From Magicicada septendecula (Eukaryota; Arthropoda; Insecta; Hemiptera; Cicadidae): DNA of 64,000 bases. Below are positions 59,894-64,000 of this stretch, piece by piece. Position 1 is the stretch's first letter. Every line of letters starts with the position of its first letter. Location: contig CM068374.1 of NCBI GenBank assembly GCA_034769895.1, forward strand, positions 354,626,302-354,690,301. Reading direction: 5' to 3'. Both the position numbers and the translations under genes were made by a program. Below the pieces are notes generated by a model. That model was not told the DNA's origin and ran no database searches. It saw nothing but the letters and a program-made list of their open reading frames with translations.

Positions 59894-62138
59894 TTAGTCT
59901 ATTAAGTGAGGAATTTTCTGCCGATTTTGAGTTATTAGTGTCTATGGATCCTTCTGATTCTTTTTGCAAAATCTTCATAAAGAGTTACAAAATAAAGTTA
60001 AGGAAATTTTTTGGCCCGCTCTTAAATTTAGGGGTTGTTTTCACCCCTTTTTTGGGGGTGGAACAAACCAAATTTAATTAACCCCGGGGCCCGATAGAGA
60101 ATTAAATTCTAACCAAAAACGAGTTATACACTTTTTTGAAAAAATGCGTTGCTTGTGAGTTACAAGGGTTCAAAGTTATGCAAAAAATGCATTTTTTTAA
60201 ATTAATCTGCAAATAACTCAAAAACGACGCCATTTTGTGAAACATTTGTATAACTGAAACTTAAAGCTTATTACTAAGCGAACACTTTTCACATTTTAGT
60301 ACGTAGGCTTTCACGGCCGGTGTCACTATTATTAATTAAAACTTCCGGTCTGAAAGGCCACGGCCGAAACGTCAAGCGATTTTACATCAAGCATTCGACC
60401 ACGGCCTTTCAGCCCGGAAGTTTTAATTAATTATATTTTTCACATTGTTTGGTTTCCTTATATCAAATGGTTCTCGAGACACAGCTAAAACAAGATGGCG
60501 ATTCACCGGTTTTTGATCAAATTACGTGCTTAAAACTGATATATCTCAGTGAAAAATTGTTCGATCGTAACCAACTTAGTATCAAATGAAAGCTCTGTTA
60601 ATTTCCTAAAACCTCTGGGTTAATTACTTGTCTCACTTAAAATATTACGAAGTTATATAGGAAAATATCATAATTTCTGCAAATTTTTTCCACAAAATTT
60701 AAAAAGGGACGTCCGCCATTTTGTCAAATATGCATATTAAGCTGAGATCCTGTAGTTTTCGGTTGTCTATTATATTAGCAATGTCCTCAATGTTTTTGAA
60801 CCATATATATATTGCTGTACAGTAACACGTAACGTTTTAAGAAAATTCAAGTTTTTGGATTTTCTCCAAAATTCCGCTTTTCTATTAAATATCTCAGTAA
60901 TGATGCGTTTTATCGAAAAATTGTTATGAATAAAAAATTAGGCCTATAAAAAAACAAAACTTTTAAATTTTGTTTCATTCTTTTATGACTAACACTCGAT
61001 GAGTTAAAGCAGTTTAAAAGTGTATTTTGCCGACATCGTGTAAAACATGTTTGACTTCTAGGCGAAATATCTACTGTACAGGTTTTTTTACTACATAGGA
61101 CAATAGTTGTAGCTCTTTAAATTTCCTACAAAATGCATTTTGACTGAAATTTGTTTCTTAAATATTGACCGTGTTATGACCAAAAATGTAAACGCACTCC
61201 AACAGTTAGATTTTGTTATCGTACGTTATATGTTTGGGTGCGGTCCTGAAAGCCTATTAATTTATACTAAACTAAACTTTTTTCAGACTGACAATAGAAT
61301 TAAGTATTATTTTTATTTTTTTAACGTCTATTGTAAACAAAACCATATCTGCTGCAATTTGTCACTGTCTGTACTGCTAGTTCGTTATATCAATCGAATA
61401 TTTAATTTAATAAAATAATTTTTATTGTTCAACTTTTCTTTGATTAAATTTTATAAGTATGGATGAAATATATATTTTGTTCGACTGAATTTTGAATGTA
61501 CCCAATTTCAGGCCTTCAAAGTACATCCTCGCGTTGTTTCACGTTTTCAACCCTTTAAAGTCTAACCCTTGCGTCGGATGTATTCCTTGACGTAAAAATC
61601 GTAATCAGCACCCCCAAAAACTTGTAGGTACCCAATTTCAGGACTTCAAAACACATCCTCACGTTGTTTCATGTTTTCAACCCTTTACGGGTGGTTTTCA
61701 CCCTTTCAAGTAGAACCCTTGTGTCGGATGTATTTCTTGACGTCAAAATCGTAATCAGCACCCCCAAAAATCTATAGGTACTCACTTTCGAAGCTTTGAA
61801 CGGCATTCTCGCGAAGTTTAATACTTACACCCCCTGATTATAGTCTGCTTCAAACCTTTAAAAACTACGGTTTGCGTCGAATATAATTTTGGACATCAGA
61901 ATCGTAATCAGCACCCCCCCCCCCAAAACCTACAAGTACCTAATTTCAGGGCTTCAAAATGCATCCTCGTGTCATTTCATATTTTCAACCCTTTAGGGGT
62001 GAGAGCGGGCCAAAATTTTTCCTTAACTTTGTTCTAGAACATTTTAGGAAGCGATAGCAAAAGGAATCAAAAAATTACATGGACACTAACTCAAAACCGG
62101 CAGATAGGCCCTTTGTCATGCCTCACGTAATAGACTAA
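59894..62138 (-). mobile_element. 2.2-kb non-coding TIR element, copy 2 (inverted relative to copy 1)
   Basis: TIRs of about 130-150 bp: TTAGTCTATTAAGTGAGG at 59894 and, inverted, TTAGTCTATTACGTGAGG ending at 62138. Inside each lies AAGTTAAGGAAA, then TTTTGGCCCGCTCT. Three and a half degenerate tandem units of 130-155 bp occupy 61499-62000 (ACCCAATTTCAGG ... ATCGTAATCAGCACCCCC type). The whole body aligns by eye with the reverse complement of 20500-22563, except for an extra 141-bp insert at 60296-60436. No transposase frame was found. Confidence 0.8.
60296..60436 (+). mobile_element. 141-bp fold-back insertion with GGCTTTCAC head
   Basis: TTTTCACATT flanks it (60286-60295 and 60437-60446). 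It is absent at the equivalent place in the sister repeat copy (near 22170-22180), where only one such motif remains. The head GGCTTTCACGGCCGGTGTC is at 60306-60324. Arms at about 60331-60361 and 60401-60431 pair (AAAACTTCCGG with CCGGAAGTTTT). The left arm reads CTGAAA, GGCCACGGCC, GAAACGTC (60350-60373), a shortened hammerhead-like core. Confidence 0.9.
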
Positions 62139-62436
62139 TTATATATACGAGTAATACAGTAATTGACTAGTACACCACAAAAGGTTTCATTCATAAGCAT
62201 GTACAGTCAGAACAATACATTGATAACACAATTTTATTGATATTGTTATTAACACTTTGATACCAGGCCCTTAAATTGGCCAGCCTTCACCTAGGCCAGG
62301 ACTTTTTGCATTCATTAAAAATGCTGCACTTTGTACACCATACAGTAAAAATATGTTACCTATATCTTCATAAAGACCTAAATGTCCTGCTTAAAATGTT
62401 ATGTGCTGTATACAATTTATGTGTCTATGTTGCCTG
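62139..62436. other. Gene-free spacer
   Basis: No feature recognised between the 2.2-kb element and the hAT end. Confidence 0.5.
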
Positions 62437-62806
62437 CAGTGGCGGTTCGTGTTTAGGTTGCACGGTTGTACAACCCCCAATAATTCCCGAATTGTATTTT
62501 TAAATTATAGAATTATGAATAAAACCATAACTAATAAAAGTGTTTTGAAGCTAAATCATCGTAATTAAGTAATTAATCATTTGCCGATTGAAAAGCGCAA
62601 AGCAATTACTAAAAACCATAGTAATGGTTTGGCGCGGTGTATGCACCAACTGTGATGCACTTTTATGTGAGGAAATACAATGGAGTAGTGCTCTGGCTGG
62701 CTAGACTCAGTTGTTCCTATTATAACAGTATAGGCACGCTTGGTGTGATTAGGGACTGCAAACCCCACTTGTACGTCACGGCCCAACCAGTCTGTTTGTT
62801 GGTAAA
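62437..62806 (+). mobile_element. hAT 5' end fragment
   Basis: It begins CAGTGGCGGTTCGTGTTTAG, matching the hAT terminus type at 2447 (CAGTGGCGGCTCGTCG inverted). About 370 bp of non-coding 5' sequence follow before the mariner stub at 62809 cuts it. No transposase part or right end is present. Confidence 0.65.
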
Positions 62807-62808
62807 TA

Positions 62809-62951
62809 CGAGGGCAGTCCAGAACGTAACTTACATTTTAGAATAAGTAATAAAAAAAAATGAAAGAAAAATTTTTTATTTACACACTTGAAAACTACAT
62901 TCTTAGACTATTTTTCCACATAGTCTCCATTCAAGTTCAAACACTCTTATA
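62809..62951 (-). mobile_element. mariner 3' end fragment, same family as 12105-13417
   Basis: Begins CGAGGGCAGTCCAGAACGTA after TA (62807-62808). It aligns with the reverse complement of about 13275-13417, including the transposase C-terminal codons in antisense, with few changes. It is cut at about 62951 by the 5'-truncated LINE. Confidence 0.85.
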
Positions 62952-63852
62952 TAAAATAAAGAAAAATCTGCCACATAATTGTTACCGTATCTTACATTCC
63001 TACTTAGTGGGCAGAGTGTTTCAAGTCAAGTACTCCGATGCTACTTCTCCTCTATTACCAGTGGGGTCGGGTGTTCCGCAGGGTAGTGTCCTGGGTCCTC
63101 TGCTCTACCTCCTGTTCACCTCGGACTTACCGTCAGCAAGTGAAACCACTGTTGCTACCTACGCCGATGACACAGCGATCCTAGCGACACACTCCGACCC
63201 CTCAATAGCATCTCTTATACTACAAGAATCATTAAACAGCGTTCAGTTATGGCTTGATAATTGGCGCATAAAAATCAATTCATCGAAGTCAGTCCACGTT
63301 ACCTTCACCACACGTAAGGCAAACTGCCCTCCAGTCACAATTAACGGTCAACCAGTACCGCAAGCTGAAAGTGCTAAGTACCTTGGGATGCATCTGGACA
63401 GGAGATTAACATGGAAAAAACATATAACATCTAAGAAGCTTCAACTTAATCATAAGGTCAGAAACATCTATTGGCTTATAGGCAGACAATCACGGTTAAG
63501 TCTCGTCAACAAACTCTTGATCTATAAAGTCGTGCTTAAACCGGTATGGACTTATGGTATTCAACTTTGGGGTACTGCAAGTACAAGTAATATTGAGATT
63601 ATCCAGCGCTTTCAGTCCAAAACACTTAGATCAATAGTCGACGCTCCTTGGTTTGTCTCAAATAACTCTATACACCGCGACCTCAAAGTTTCAACCGTGA
63701 AAGAAGAAATCATGCGCCTCTGCAGGACTCACATCTCCAAACTAGAACAGCATCCCAACCACCTGGCTATTAATTTGTTAGACAACAGTGAAGATATTTA
63801 TAGACTAAAAAGACACAAACTATTAGACTTACCATTCAGGTTTAACTCATAA
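62952..63852 (+). pseudogene. Jockey-clade LINE ORF2, 5'-truncated but otherwise open
   Basis: The open frame 62860-63852 has 330 codons. The first 30 or so (MKEKFFIYTLENYILRLFFH and on) are antisense mariner sequence. Genuine LINE protein starts near 62952 with LPHNCYRILHSYLVGRVFQV. It has GSGVPQGSVLGPLLYLLFTS, ATYADDTAILATH (catalytic YADD, 63160-63172), LNSVQLWLDNWRIKINSSKS, AESAKYLGMHLDRRLTWKKH and the C-terminal KTLRSIVDAPWFVSN, typical of Jockey. No stop interrupts it from the RT core to the natural end at 63850-63852. Endonuclease and the RT N-terminal half are absent, so it is immobile. Confidence 0.88.
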
Positions 63853-64000
63853 TGTATTCTCTGTATTTTCTGTATTGTACTGTCTGTGATATCTGTTCTG
63901 TATGTTTTTGTATTCGTGTCATTCATACGTGTTAATGTCAACCTGTATATGTGCCTTATGGGCCCAGTGTTTAATGTTTGAACTTATTGTATCATGCCAG
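63853..64000 (+). other. Jockey LINE 3' untranslated region, runs off the window
   Basis: T/G-rich sequence after the stop with repeated CTGTATT motifs. The poly(A) or target duplication is beyond the window. Confidence 0.55.

Overview
This window looks like non-genic, transposon-packed DNA from an insect with a large, AT-rich genome. Evidence: several mariner families, Jockey-type LINEs, Gypsy and BEL/Pao LTR elements, hAT and Harbinger transposons, very long TG microsatellites, and no recognisable host gene on either strand. The species cannot be fixed from sequence alone. All coding sequence I can recognise belongs to mobile elements, and almost all of it is broken by stops, frameshifts or deletions.

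Layout. 1-2447: 3' part of a hAT transposon. 2569-6319: Gypsy LTR element with 4-bp target duplications, missing protease, most of the RT and half of its 3' LTR. 6320-10080: no genes. 10567-11960: tandemly duplicated LINE tail. 12105-13417: full-length mariner. 15352-15834: pogo/Tigger-type MITE. 17099-17862: internally deleted mariner. 18620-18772: LINE 3' stub with perfect target duplications. About 20500-22563: 2-kb TIR element, with a second inverted copy at 59894-62138. 22561-23250: folded-back mariner. 24070-27162: three fold-back elements. 28382-30156: hAT-type element with 8-bp duplications. 30240-34233: two mariners on the minus strand. 35627-38385: LINE with endonuclease and RT. 38650-39536: Harbinger element. 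40452-40708: tRNA-Glu-derived SINE. 40789-41079: fold-back element. 41105-44900: complete but decayed hAT. 46480-49287: Jockey LINE (minus), interrupted by a hAT (49288-59419), itself interrupted by a BEL/Pao element (51377-58534). 62437-63852: hAT stub, mariner stub and a 5'-truncated Jockey LINE.

The most unusual signal is a group of dispersed fold-back elements (24.1, 25.7, 26.9, 35.3, 39.8, 40.9 and 60.35 kb). Their arms carry a hammerhead-ribozyme-like core: CUGANGA, one extra base, a hairpin stem, then GAAA(C), with compensatory base changes in the hairpin stem between loci. Three share a 19-nt head, GGCTTTCACRGCCGGYGTC, and sit between 7-10 bp target duplications. For one of them the matching copy of the host repeat is an empty site, which shows it is mobile. 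These look like a non-autonomous retroelement family, perhaps Penelope- or retrozyme-related. No autonomous partner is in the window.
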